DNA from: Actinoalloteichus fjordicus
GTDB taxonomy: Bacteria > Actinomycetota > Actinomycetes > Mycobacteriales > Pseudonocardiaceae
Direction of reading: 5' to 3'
Length of the DNA: 64,000 bases
Assembly: GCF_001941625.1 (NCBI RefSeq)
Contig: NZ_CP016076.1
Location: forward strand, 5,048,249-5,112,248
Positions 22,233 to 30,618 of this stretch are shown here, piece by piece (position 1 is the first letter of the stretch; each line of letters begins with the position of its first letter). A program made the translations under genes and the position numbers. The notes beneath the pieces were generated by a model. It made no database searches. It was not told where the DNA came from and saw only the letters and a program-made list of their open reading frames with translations.

Positions 22233-22867
22233 CAAGATATCGATCGAGTGGATCTCTGTCCGCTGTTGCCGTCATCGGCCCCACCAGCGACGAGAGAGCA
22301 CGCAGGGTGCAGCACGAACACTCCGGCCACGCAGGGTCCAGGACCATCCGGCCCCAGGCCGGGAAAGGCGCCCACGGCGGCGACGAGCCGGGTCGAGGCC
22401 GACACCCACTCGACAGGACACGGCACCACGCTTCGCCGTCACCGGACGCACCCTGCCCACGAGAGGCATCGAGGCGCTCGAGCCTCGAAACCGAGGCGCA
22501 TCAGCGTGCCTGCCGCGTCCGCGGCCGATCTCGGCAGACGACGGCGATCATCTCTCCGAGGCGGTCCCCTCCATGATCTCCTGCCTGTCAGGAACGTCGT
22601 GGCCCGAGGTACTCGTTCGCCACCACGATCGCCCCGCTGACCTGCGACGACTATCACAGCAGGTGCCGAGATGGTCATAGCGAGGTGGGCAACGCGGCGT
22701 GCGCGGGGACACCGAGACGTACCGGCCCGTTCAGAGACGTCCGCCGCCGGTCGAGCCGGAACGAAGCCGCCTGCGAGACGCAGGGAACAGCCGACCGACG
22801 CTCCGCATCACGGTAGCTTTGTCACCTTCGTCGGGTCACGGGAAAGCGTCGCGGACCGCGTGCACGT
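22233..22867. other. Region without a confident gene
   Basis: About 630 bp between the SOS box and the next plus-strand gene. Several frames are open on both strands (for example plus 22248-22640 and minus 22272-22469) but none has convincing codon bias or recognisable motifs. It may be decayed coding sequence. Confidence 0.4.
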
Positions 22868-22879
22868 CAAGGAGGTCGG

Positions 22880-25120
22880 ATGAGGCGTGGAGTCCGCCGC
22901 CACACGCGTCGAGACCGCCTGCACGCTGACCGCTGGGACACGGTGCGGCCCGAGCGCCGAGTGCTCGCCATCACGCGAAACGTCACCACCGTCGACCGGC
23001 TCCTGGACGTGCTGCCGCTGTTGTCGGCAGATCGTCGGATCGAGATCTCCTTCACCGTGAACCACGGCTCCGCGTTCGAACCGGGACTGCACGAGTTCCT
23101 CAACGACATCGGTGCAAAGCTCCGCCCCTGGTCGGAGGCCGTTCGCGAGGATTTCCACCTGGCGGTGGCCGCCAACGTCAATGCGGGAATGCGGGGATTG
23201 CGCTGCCCGTTGATCGTGCTGCCGCACGGCGTCGGCTACAACCGCGTCGTGCCCTCGGCCACCGGCGATCACGTCTCACCGACCGGCCTGTCCCGGCGCG
23301 AGCTGATGCACCGCAGAAGGCTGATCCCCTCGGTGATCGGGCTGTCCCATCCCGAGCAGCTCGATCGGCTGGCCCGATCCTGTCCGCCTGCGCTCGCAGC
23401 GGCTCGGGTGATCGGAGATCCCGCACATGACCGGATGATCGCCAGTCTGCCCCGACGCGATCGATATCGGCAGGCGTTGGGCCTGACCACCGGGCAGCGG
23501 CTCGTGGTGATCAGCTCGACCTGGCACGATCAATCCCTGTTCGGCACCTGGCCGGACCTGCCGGACCGGCTGACCGCAGCACTGCCGATGGACGAGTATC
23601 GCGTCGCACTGGTCCTGCATCCCAACATCTGGTCCAAGCACAGTCCGTTCCTGGTGCGTTCCTGGCTCCGCAACGCCATGGACGCCGGACTGCTGGTGAT
23701 CCCGCCGACCGACGGTTGGCGAGCTGCGCTGATCGCCGCCGACTGGGTGATCGGCGACCACGGCTCCGTGAGCGTCTACGGCGCGGCCCTCGGCCGTCCC
23801 GCGCTGCTCGCCGCCACGGGCGAGGGCGAGATCGCACCCGGCGCTCCGACCGCGACGCTGGGCCGAGGCCTGCCGAGGCTGGACCCGGCTGGCGATCTCT
23901 TGGGGCAGTTGCAGGAACTGGCATCCCGACACCGCGCGACCGAGCAGCACGCGCTCACTGAGACGGTGCTCACGGCGCCGGGGTCGGCGCATGCCGCGCT
24001 ACGCAGCACCTTCTATGAACTGCTGGGCCTGTCCGAGCCTGCCCACGCCGCCCGATGCCCCCCGATCGGATTACCTCAGCCGGAGGCCGGGGAGCCTCCG
24101 ACGGCGTTCCTGGTCGACGCCACGGCCCCGGACGCGTCAGGTGTCGTGACGATGCACCGCTATCCGGCGCTGCTGGACGCCGAACAGCCCGGCGGGCCGG
24201 TCGACCCGATGCTCGTGGTGGAGGACGACGAGGCCGATCCTCGGCTGCACCAGAGCGCGGACCTGGTGGTGAGCCGCAGCCCGGTTCCGACGGACGAGGC
24301 TGACGAGCGGGCAGCCGAGCTGGCGGGGCGTCATCCGGGGGCACGGGCTGTCGCGGTGACCGTGGCCGACGGCGGCGGCTGCCTGATCCGATCCGACGAC
24401 GGCCGCACCGCGCTGGTGCATGATCGGAGTTCGCCCGGTGGCGTGCTCGATCCCGTGCTGACGGCGGCGGGCTGGATCGCCGCCTGCTCAGCGGCGACAG
24501 ACCCGCCTGCGGAGTGGGGCATCCGCCTCGGCACGAGGGTTCGACTGCTCGCAACGGGCTCCCCCCCCGGACGCTTTCACCCGGGTCGGCTGTCGACGGG
24601 CCTCCCGACACTCCTCCGCCAGAGTCCGCCGCCGATCCGCTCGACGGCTTGGCGGTGCCGCCGAGCAGTTGATCGGCATGGCCTGTGTCTCGGTGCGGAC
24701 GGACCGCGAACAGTCGAGCAGAACGGACCGCGGTCGATTCGGCCAGACCGGTCCGCAGGCAGGTCACTGATCGCCGACCTCAGGCTCTCGCGCCGACGAC
24801 GCGTCCGCAGCGCGTCGGGCACCTCGGGCGCGGTGGCGCTGCTCGGCCGACGAGGGCATCGACGTCGAGTCGATGGAACTCGCCGCCAGCTCCTCGAGCC
24901 GTCGACGATGCACCTCGGCGGCGGCGGTGTCGCCGAGTTCGGAACGAATCTCCCCCGCCGCGCGCCGCGCCTCTGCCTCCCGCCGAGACAGCCCGAGCGC
25001 GCTGGCGGATGCCGCAGCCGCCTCGAACTCCGCGACCGCCGCTGCCGACCGCCCCAGCTCGCGCAGCGTATGTCCCAGCATGATCCGCAGCTTGGCCGCG
25101 ATGGACCCTTCTCCCTCTAG
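22880..25120 (+). CDS. CDP-glycerol glycerophosphotransferase-like GT-B protein, probable 3' frameshift
   Basis: ATG 22880 has a strong ribosome site (AAGGAGG, 5 nt away). The first about 550 residues resemble GT-B proteins of the TagF type: HGVGYNRVVPSATG, VISSTWHDQSLFG, VALVLHPNIWSKHSPFL and the donor-site-like WVIGDHGSVSVYGAALGRPA. Relatives are often mislabelled translation initiation factor 2. Its substrate is unknown. As given, the frame runs to 25120, overlapping the antisense STAND gene by 357 bp, and after codon 560 the translation turns Arg-rich and shadow-like. The change falls at a run of eight C (24561-24568). In the +1-base frame the protein would instead end in GLAVPPSS at 24672, free of overlap. 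Confidence 0.65.
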   Translation: MRRGVRRHTRRDRLHADRWDTVRPERRVLAITRNVTTVDRLLDVLPLLSADRRIEISFTVNHGSAFEPGLHEFLNDIGAKLRPWSEAVREDFHLAVAANVNAGMRGLRCPLIVLPHGVGYNRVVPSATGDHVSPTGLSRRELMHRRRLIPSVIGLSHPEQLDRLARSCPPALAAARVIGDPAHDRMIASLPRRDRYRQALGLTTGQRLVVISSTWHDQSLFGTWPDLPDRLTAALPMDEYRVALVLHPNIWSKHSPFLVRSWLRNAMDAGLLVIPPTDGWRAALIAADWVIGDHGSVSVYGAALGRPALLAATGEGEIAPGAPTATLGRGLPRLDPAGDLLGQLQELASRHRATEQHALTETVLTAPGSAHAALRSTFYELLGLSEPAHAARCPPIGLPQPEAGEPPTAFLVDATAPDASGVVTMHRYPALLDAEQPGGPVDPMLVVEDDEADPRLHQSADLVVSRSPVPTDEADERAAELAGRHPGARAVAVTVADGGGCLIRSDDGRTALVHDRSSPGGVLDPVLTAAGWIAACSAATDPPAEWGIRLGTRVRLLATGSPPGRFHPGRLSTGLPTLLRQSPPPIRSTAWRCRRAVDRHGLCLGADGPRTVEQNGPRSIRPDRSAGRSLIADLRLSRRRRVRSASGTSGAVALLGRRGHRRRVDGTRRQLLEPSTMHLGGGGVAEFGTNLPRRAPRLCLPPRQPERAGGCRSRLELRDRRCRPPQLAQRMSQHDPQLGRDGPFSL

Positions 25121-26938
25121 TCCCTGAATCCGTTGCAGGACCCTCGTCACCTCGTCGACCGCCTCGTCGAGGCGTCCACAGCCGTACAGCGCCTCGGCCA
25201 GGTGATATGTCTGCACCGCGACACCGTGTAGATCCTCCGCTGCCGCGTTGGCCGCCTTCGTGCGGCGGAACACCTCCACGGCGTCGGCGAACCGTCCCGA
25301 GGCACAGTGCACCAGCCCGGTCGACTCCAGCACGGCGGCCTCCACCTGGGCGTGCCCGGCGGATCGAGCCGCGACCAGTGCGTCGACCAGTTCGCGCCCT
25401 GCGGCGTCGAGTTCGCCGAGTTCCAGACGTGCCCGGCCGAGCTGGTTGTGCATTCGCGCCAGCGCCGCGAGATCACCACACCGCCGGGCCGCCTCGACGC
25501 CGAGCCGGTGTGACTCGATCAGGTCCGCGTGATGTCCCCGTTCGTGGTAGAGCTGCCACAGCGCCTCGCAGAACTGCCAGACCGCCTCGTCCATGCCCAG
25601 CCGGTCGGCGAGACGGACGGCCGAGATCAGGTTCACCCGTTCCTGATTCAGCCACTGCCAGGCCCGGGTTCCGTCGGCGAACACTCCCGCAGCGCCGGGT
25701 TCGGGACGGGCGAGCCGCAGGCGGGTCGGCGCCATGGTCACGTCGGCGGTCTGGACACCCAGCAGATACCAGGCCACTCCCCTGGCCTGCGCGGCCGCAC
25801 GCTCCGCAGGAGATCCGTCGGCCGTCGCCTGTGCTGTGGCGTGCAGCAGGACCAGGGCATGGAACCGGTACCGATCCTCGGCGATCTCGGTGAGCAGGTG
25901 AGCCTCGCACAGTTCTTCCAGCGCGTCGTCGAGGTCCGGCTCCGCCAGCTCGGTGAGCACGGCGGCCACCTCGACGCCGAAGTCGGCACCGGGATGGTCG
26001 GCCAGCCGCCGGTACGCCTGCCGCGCCGTCGGCGACAGCTCCGCGTAGGCGGAATCGAGGTGGGCCTGCATGGTGACCTCCTCATCCGACGCGCCGCCGA
26101 GCAGTCGGCTGCCCTCGGTGAGCCGAGCGATCAGCCGTGGCAGGGAGCTGCGGCGCCGGGCGGCGAGCCCTCGACCCGCCACACAGAGCGCGAGAGGGAA
26201 CCCGCCGCAGAGCCGGACGAAGTCACCGAGCTCGTCCGGACGCAGGTCGGGGCGGATCGCACCGAGCAGCTCTCCGACGAGGGCGATCCCGGCGTCCTGA
26301 CTCAGCGGCGGGACGGGCAGCGGGCGCGCTCCCCGCACCACGAGGCCGCTCAGCTGCCGACGACTGGTGATCAACACCAGCCCCGTGCCGGAGGCGGGCA
26401 GCAGCTGTCTCGCCTCCGCGGGCTGCAGCACGTCGTCCAGTATCAGCAGGACCCTCCGGTCCGCCGTCCTGGCACGGTAGGCGTCCAGTCTGGCGCCCAG
26501 GCCTGCGGGCACCGCCTGGCCCGGCACGCCGAGGGAGCGAAGCAGGATGCCGAGGACGTCGGCGACGTCGACGCCGCCCCGATGGCGCAACACGCCGAGG
26601 TCCACGAACAACGTGTCATCGAACAGATCGCGATGTCGTCGAGCCCAGTGCACCGCCAAGGCCGTCTTGCCGACCCCGCCCGCGCCGTGGATCACGACCG
26701 ATCGAAGGCGATCCCGCAGGGCGTGCTCGGCATGATCCGACAACAGAGCCAGCTCCGCCGCCCGATTGACGAAGTACGGCGGGTCCAGCGGCAGCCTGCC
26801 CGGTCGTTCGAGGGTGACGACCGGTGTGTGGAAGTGGACGTGACCGATGCTCCCCGCCTGAACGACCTGACCGGCGGCGGACCCGTCGATTCGGTTCGCG
26901 GCCGAGCCGTCCGGGCTGCCGATGTCCGACTGCTGCAT
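24764..26938 (-). CDS. STAND (NB-ARC) ATPase with TPR repeats
   Basis: A 724-residue signal-transducing ATPase of the type used as regulators (AfsR-like, without the DNA-binding domain) or conflict-system sensors. The N-terminus carries ANRIDGSAAGQVVQAGSI, a motif common at the front of actinobacterial NB-ARC proteins. The NTPase has Walker A GAGGVGKTALA (residues 85-95), Walker B LLILDDV, and the GLVLITSRRQL sensor, followed by winged-helix and then TPR-like helices from about residue 430 to 690. The tail is low-complexity. ATG 26938 has GGAGG 8 nt upstream and is preferred over 26983. It converges on the GT-B-like gene. The trigger and output are unknown. Confidence 0.85.
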   Translation of the reverse strand: MQQSDIGSPDGSAANRIDGSAAGQVVQAGSIGHVHFHTPVVTLERPGRLPLDPPYFVNRAAELALLSDHAEHALRDRLRSVVIHGAGGVGKTALAVHWARRHRDLFDDTLFVDLGVLRHRGGVDVADVLGILLRSLGVPGQAVPAGLGARLDAYRARTADRRVLLILDDVLQPAEARQLLPASGTGLVLITSRRQLSGLVVRGARPLPVPPLSQDAGIALVGELLGAIRPDLRPDELGDFVRLCGGFPLALCVAGRGLAARRRSSLPRLIARLTEGSRLLGGASDEEVTMQAHLDSAYAELSPTARQAYRRLADHPGADFGVEVAAVLTELAEPDLDDALEELCEAHLLTEIAEDRYRFHALVLLHATAQATADGSPAERAAAQARGVAWYLLGVQTADVTMAPTRLRLARPEPGAAGVFADGTRAWQWLNQERVNLISAVRLADRLGMDEAVWQFCEALWQLYHERGHHADLIESHRLGVEAARRCGDLAALARMHNQLGRARLELGELDAAGRELVDALVAARSAGHAQVEAAVLESTGLVHCASGRFADAVEVFRRTKAANAAAEDLHGVAVQTYHLAEALYGCGRLDEAVDEVTRVLQRIQGLEGEGSIAAKLRIMLGHTLRELGRSAAAVAEFEAAAASASALGLSRREAEARRAAGEIRSELGDTAAAEVHRRRLEELAASSIDSTSMPSSAEQRHRARGARRAADASSAREPEVGDQ

Positions 26939-27150
26939 GAGCACCGCCTCCGCACCGAGGATCACGGCGGTTCGCCCGCACAAGATCGAGACTGCTTACG
27001 GTGACGATCAATCTACGCCACGAATCCGAGCGGCGGAGCGCAATCAAGGGTCTGCAGGCGACCGGCGCAGGTCGGGGCGCGGCCGTCGTCACGCCGCGCA
27101 CCCTCGATTCGCCGCGATCATCCGACCCGCCGAGGCCGGACGGGCCTCGA

Positions 27151-29364
27151 TCAGGCCAGCATGTCCAGCGCGGCTGCCTCGATGGTCGCCTCGTCCACCA
27201 GCACCCGTTCGGCGGCCCTGCCGAGTGGAATGAAGCTGTCCTCGCTGGTCACGCGTCGAAGCCGCCCGTGGAAGCCGTGGTCGACGAGCGCGGTCACGAC
27301 CCCTTCGGACACACCCCCGCTGCGCCGTGTCTCGTCCACCACCAGGACCCGGCCGGTCGCCTCGGCTTCGGCCACCAGGTCTGCGACCGGCAGCGGCGCC
27401 AGCCAGCGCAGGTCCACCACGCGCGCCCCGACGCCCTGTTCCGCCAGCCGGTGGGCCACCCGAAGGCTCATCCGCAGTCCGTTGCCGAAGCTGACCAGGG
27501 TGAGGTCCGGGCCGTCGCCATAACGGCGGGCCCGCCCGATCGGCACCGCTCCGGCGGGGCTCGCCGGTACCGGATACGGCGCCGCCCAGGCACCGTCGCC
27601 GTCTTCGTACAGGTCACGAGTGTGATAGAGCGCGATCGGCTCGAGGAAGACACACACCGCGCCGTCGACACGAGCGGCGGCGACGCAGGTTCGCAACATC
27701 GCGGCCGCGTCATCCGGCCGAGACGGCGAGGCCACCACCAGGCCGGGCACGTCCCGGAGTGCCGCCACCCCGTTGTCGTTGTGGAAGTGCCCGCCGAAGC
27801 CCTTCTGATAGCCGTAGCCCGCCACCCGCACGACCATCGGGTTCCGGTACTGCCCGGCGGAGAAGAACCGGAGTGTCGCGGCCTCGCCTCGGAGCTGATC
27901 GGCGGCATTGTGCAGGTAGGCGAGGTACTGGATCTCCGGGATCGGGAGCAGGCCTGCGAGGCCCGCACCCAGTGCGGTGCCCAGCACGCTCTGCTCGTCC
28001 AGCAGCGTGTCGAAGACCCGGAGCCTGCCGAATCGCTGCCGCAGCCCCTTCGTGACGCCGTAGACGCCGCCCTTGCGCCCGACGTCCTCACCGAAGACGA
28101 GCACGCCGTCGTCTGCGGCGAGCAGGTCGGCCAGCGACCGGTTGACGGACTGGGCGAGGGTGAGCGGGCCCTCCGACTCCGGGAGTCCGTCCGGAAACGC
28201 CGCCGCGCGGCGCGCGACGGGCGCCGCCGACGCCGCTCGCCGCGCCGTCTCCGCCGCACGCGGCAGAGCAAGGGGACGGACGATCTCCGCCGCCGAGGTC
28301 AGCTTCGGCAGCGTGACCGCCTCCGCCGCGACCGCAGCGACCTCGGCCCGCAGCTCCTCGTAACGGTCGAGGAGCCGACCCGGCGTGACGACGCCCGCGT
28401 TCACCAGCAGGCGGGCCGTGCTGGTCACCGGGTCTCGTGCGTGGTCGGCCAGGATCTCCGTCCGGCTGCGGTACCCGGACTCGAGGTCGGAGCCCGCGTG
28501 ACCCATCAGCCGCACCGTCGACAGCCGCAGGAACACCGGACGCCGCTCGCTGCGCACCCGGTCGACGGCCGTCCTGGCGACCTCGAGCGCGGCAGGCAGG
28601 TCGGAGCCGTCCGCCTCCAGGTACTCGAGGCCGGGGCGGTCCCGGTGGCTTCGGCCGATCCAGCCTGCCGGGGTGCGAACGCTGATCCCGATGCCGTTGT
28701 CCTCACAGACGAACAGCAACGGCAACGGCACGCCCTGGTAGGCACAGTGCATCGCGGCGTTGATCGCCCCGGTCGCCGTGGAATGGTTGGCCGACGCGTC
28801 GCCGAGACTGCAGACGACTACCGCGTCCGAGGGCCGGTCGGTCGCGACGCCGATGCTCTTGGCCCGCTCCAACGCGAAGGCGAGGCCGACGGCACGCGGC
28901 AGATGCGAGGCGATCGTGGAGGTCTGCGGGATGACGTCGAGATCTCGGTTGCCGAAGACCTTGTGCCTGCCGCCCGAGATCGGTTCCGCCGCTGCCGCCA
29001 CGACGCCGAGCAGCACGTCCCGCAGCGGGCGCTGCCCCGGCACCTGGGCGGCGCGCTCCAGGTAGAAGGCGCCGGAACGGTAGTGCAGCAGTGCGGGATC
29101 GGTCGGCCGCAGCGCGGCGGCCACGGCCGCGTTGCCCTCGTGACCGGACGATCCGATGCTGTAGAACCCCTGGCCCGCCGCACCGAGGGCGCGCGCGGCG
29201 AGATCGAGGTGCCGACTTCCGGCCTGCGCATCGAAGAGGCTGAGCAGCCGAGTACCGGTCACGCCAGGGTGGCCGGGGATCGGCGCGTCCGGGTCGACGG
29301 GGTCGACGGCGGCAAGCCCCGCGATCTCGGTCAGGAAGTACTCGTCCACCGGGTTCTTCGTCAC
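27151..29364 (-). CDS. 2-oxoacid dehydrogenase E1, alpha and beta subunits fused
   Basis: A thiamine-diphosphate-dependent decarboxylase component of a branched-chain or other 2-oxoacid dehydrogenase complex. Residues 1-340 form the alpha part with the ThDP motif GDASANHSTATGAINAAM running to ...VCEDN, and residues 400-737 form the transketolase-like beta part (LVFGEDVGRKGGVYGVTKGL, SPSRPDDAAAMLRT, and the C-terminal VVDETRRSGGVSEGV). Such fusions are common in actinobacteria. GTG 29364 has GAGGG 6 nt upstream; GTG 29370 is an alternative. No E2 or E3 gene is nearby, so it must borrow these from elsewhere. A LysR regulator lies upstream on the same strand. Confidence 0.92.
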   Translation of the reverse strand: MTKNPVDEYFLTEIAGLAAVDPVDPDAPIPGHPGVTGTRLLSLFDAQAGSRHLDLAARALGAAGQGFYSIGSSGHEGNAAVAAALRPTDPALLHYRSGAFYLERAAQVPGQRPLRDVLLGVVAAAAEPISGGRHKVFGNRDLDVIPQTSTIASHLPRAVGLAFALERAKSIGVATDRPSDAVVVCSLGDASANHSTATGAINAAMHCAYQGVPLPLLFVCEDNGIGISVRTPAGWIGRSHRDRPGLEYLEADGSDLPAALEVARTAVDRVRSERRPVFLRLSTVRLMGHAGSDLESGYRSRTEILADHARDPVTSTARLLVNAGVVTPGRLLDRYEELRAEVAAVAAEAVTLPKLTSAAEIVRPLALPRAAETARRAASAAPVARRAAAFPDGLPESEGPLTLAQSVNRSLADLLAADDGVLVFGEDVGRKGGVYGVTKGLRQRFGRLRVFDTLLDEQSVLGTALGAGLAGLLPIPEIQYLAYLHNAADQLRGEAATLRFFSAGQYRNPMVVRVAGYGYQKGFGGHFHNDNGVAALRDVPGLVVASPSRPDDAAAMLRTCVAAARVDGAVCVFLEPIALYHTRDLYEDGDGAWAAPYPVPASPAGAVPIGRARRYGDGPDLTLVSFGNGLRMSLRVAHRLAEQGVGARVVDLRWLAPLPVADLVAEAEATGRVLVVDETRRSGGVSEGVVTALVDHGFHGRLRRVTSEDSFIPLGRAAERVLVDEATIEAAALDMLA

Positions 29365-29646
29365 ACGCACCCCTCGCGCAGGCCGGGCCGGATCTCGACG
29401 GCCGCGCAGCCGCTCGGCGAGCGGTGGCCGTTCTCCACTCCAGCATGGTCGCCGCAGGCGACGCCGTCCAAGGGTCCGCAGCCGACCAATCGGTGGGTCT
29501 CAGCCGCAGCAGCCCTTCACTGTCCGGCGTGTCGAGGCGCGGTCGTCTGCCGACCGGGGTAGCGGCGGGCCCCGTGTCGGACGACGGCCGGGCAGTGGCC
29601 CGCGACGACGAGCCCGGCGAAACGGACCCGGCGGCTACCGGCTGGC

Positions 29647-30570
29647 TCAGGAGTGCGCCTCGTGCAGCACGGCACAAGGCAGTTCCGCGCTGACCTGTGC
29701 CAACCGCTCCAGCATCAGGGGAAGCAGCGGGTTGGTGTTGCCGGGACGGAACAGCGCCAGCACCCGTCGACACGGCTGCCAGCCGACCAGGCGCAACACG
29801 CGCAGCGACTCGTCGCTGATGGCCAGGCCGGGCAGCAGGGCAACGCCCAGCCCGCGCGCGACGAGGTCCCGGACCACCCCGTAGTCGTTGCTCCGACACA
29901 CGATTCTGGGCACGAAGTTCGCCGAGGCTGCCAGCCTGGTCAGCGCCCGCGCGCCTGCGGTGTCCTCCCTGGTGCAGATCCACGCGTCGTCAGCAAGCTC
30001 GCCGATGCCGATCTCCTCCTGCCCGGCGAGGCGATGATCGGCGGGCACCGCCAGTCCGAGCACCTCGGTGAAGAGCTCGACGCGGGACAGCTCCACCGGC
30101 CAGGACCGGGGGTCGAGGTCATATTCGAAGACCACCGCCGCGTCGAGCGTGGCGTCCAGGACCCCGGCGAGCACCTCGTCCGGTTCTCCCTCGTCGAGAT
30201 GTACCTCCGCACCGGGCCGGTCGGCCACGACCGCGGCCAACGCGGCAGGCAGCACTCGCGCGTTGGCCGTGGCGAAGCTGCCGATCCGCAGCCTGCCCCG
30301 ATCGCCGACGACCATCGCCCGCACCTCGCGTTCGAGCTGGTGCAGCGCCCCGAGCGCGTCCCGGCTGCGCACGGCCAGCAGGTCGCCGACGGCGGTGCTG
30401 CGGACCGACCTCGCCGACCGCTCGAACAGCGGAGCACCGACGGCCCGCTCCAACAGCATCATCTGCTGCGACACCGCCGAGGCGGTGTAGCCCAGCGCCC
30501 GCGCGGCCTCGGCGAACGAACCGGTGCGCACGCACTCCTGCAAGGTCCGCAGGTGGATGGGGTTGAGCAC
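29647..30570 (-). CDS. LysR family transcriptional regulator
   Basis: A 307-residue LysR-type regulator. The N-terminal winged helix covers about residues 1-60 with the helix-turn-helix SFAEAARALGYTASAVSQQM, followed by the linker helix and the two-lobed effector domain (RLRIGSFATANARVLPAAL, LVARGLGVALLPGLAI). The start is GTG at 30570. It lies 280 bp upstream of the E1 gene on the same strand, not divergent as is usual for the target of a LysR protein; whether it controls E1 is open. It is 49 bp beyond the stop of the caspase-helicase gene. Confidence 0.93.
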   Translation of the reverse strand: MLNPIHLRTLQECVRTGSFAEAARALGYTASAVSQQMMLLERAVGAPLFERSARSVRSTAVGDLLAVRSRDALGALHQLEREVRAMVVGDRGRLRIGSFATANARVLPAALAAVVADRPGAEVHLDEGEPDEVLAGVLDATLDAAVVFEYDLDPRSWPVELSRVELFTEVLGLAVPADHRLAGQEEIGIGELADDAWICTREDTAGARALTRLAASANFVPRIVCRSNDYGVVRDLVARGLGVALLPGLAISDESLRVLRLVGWQPCRRVLALFRPGNTNPLLPLMLERLAQVSAELPCAVLHEAHS

Positions 30571-30618
30571 CCCGAGGATGCTACGGACGCGAGCCGTCGG
30601 AATCGGCGTGTGGGGCGG

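Noticed and set aside
22248-22640. Plus-strand frame right after the SOS box
   Set aside because: Third-position G+C is only moderate and the translation is Arg/Pro/Ser low complexity; it has no ribosome site.
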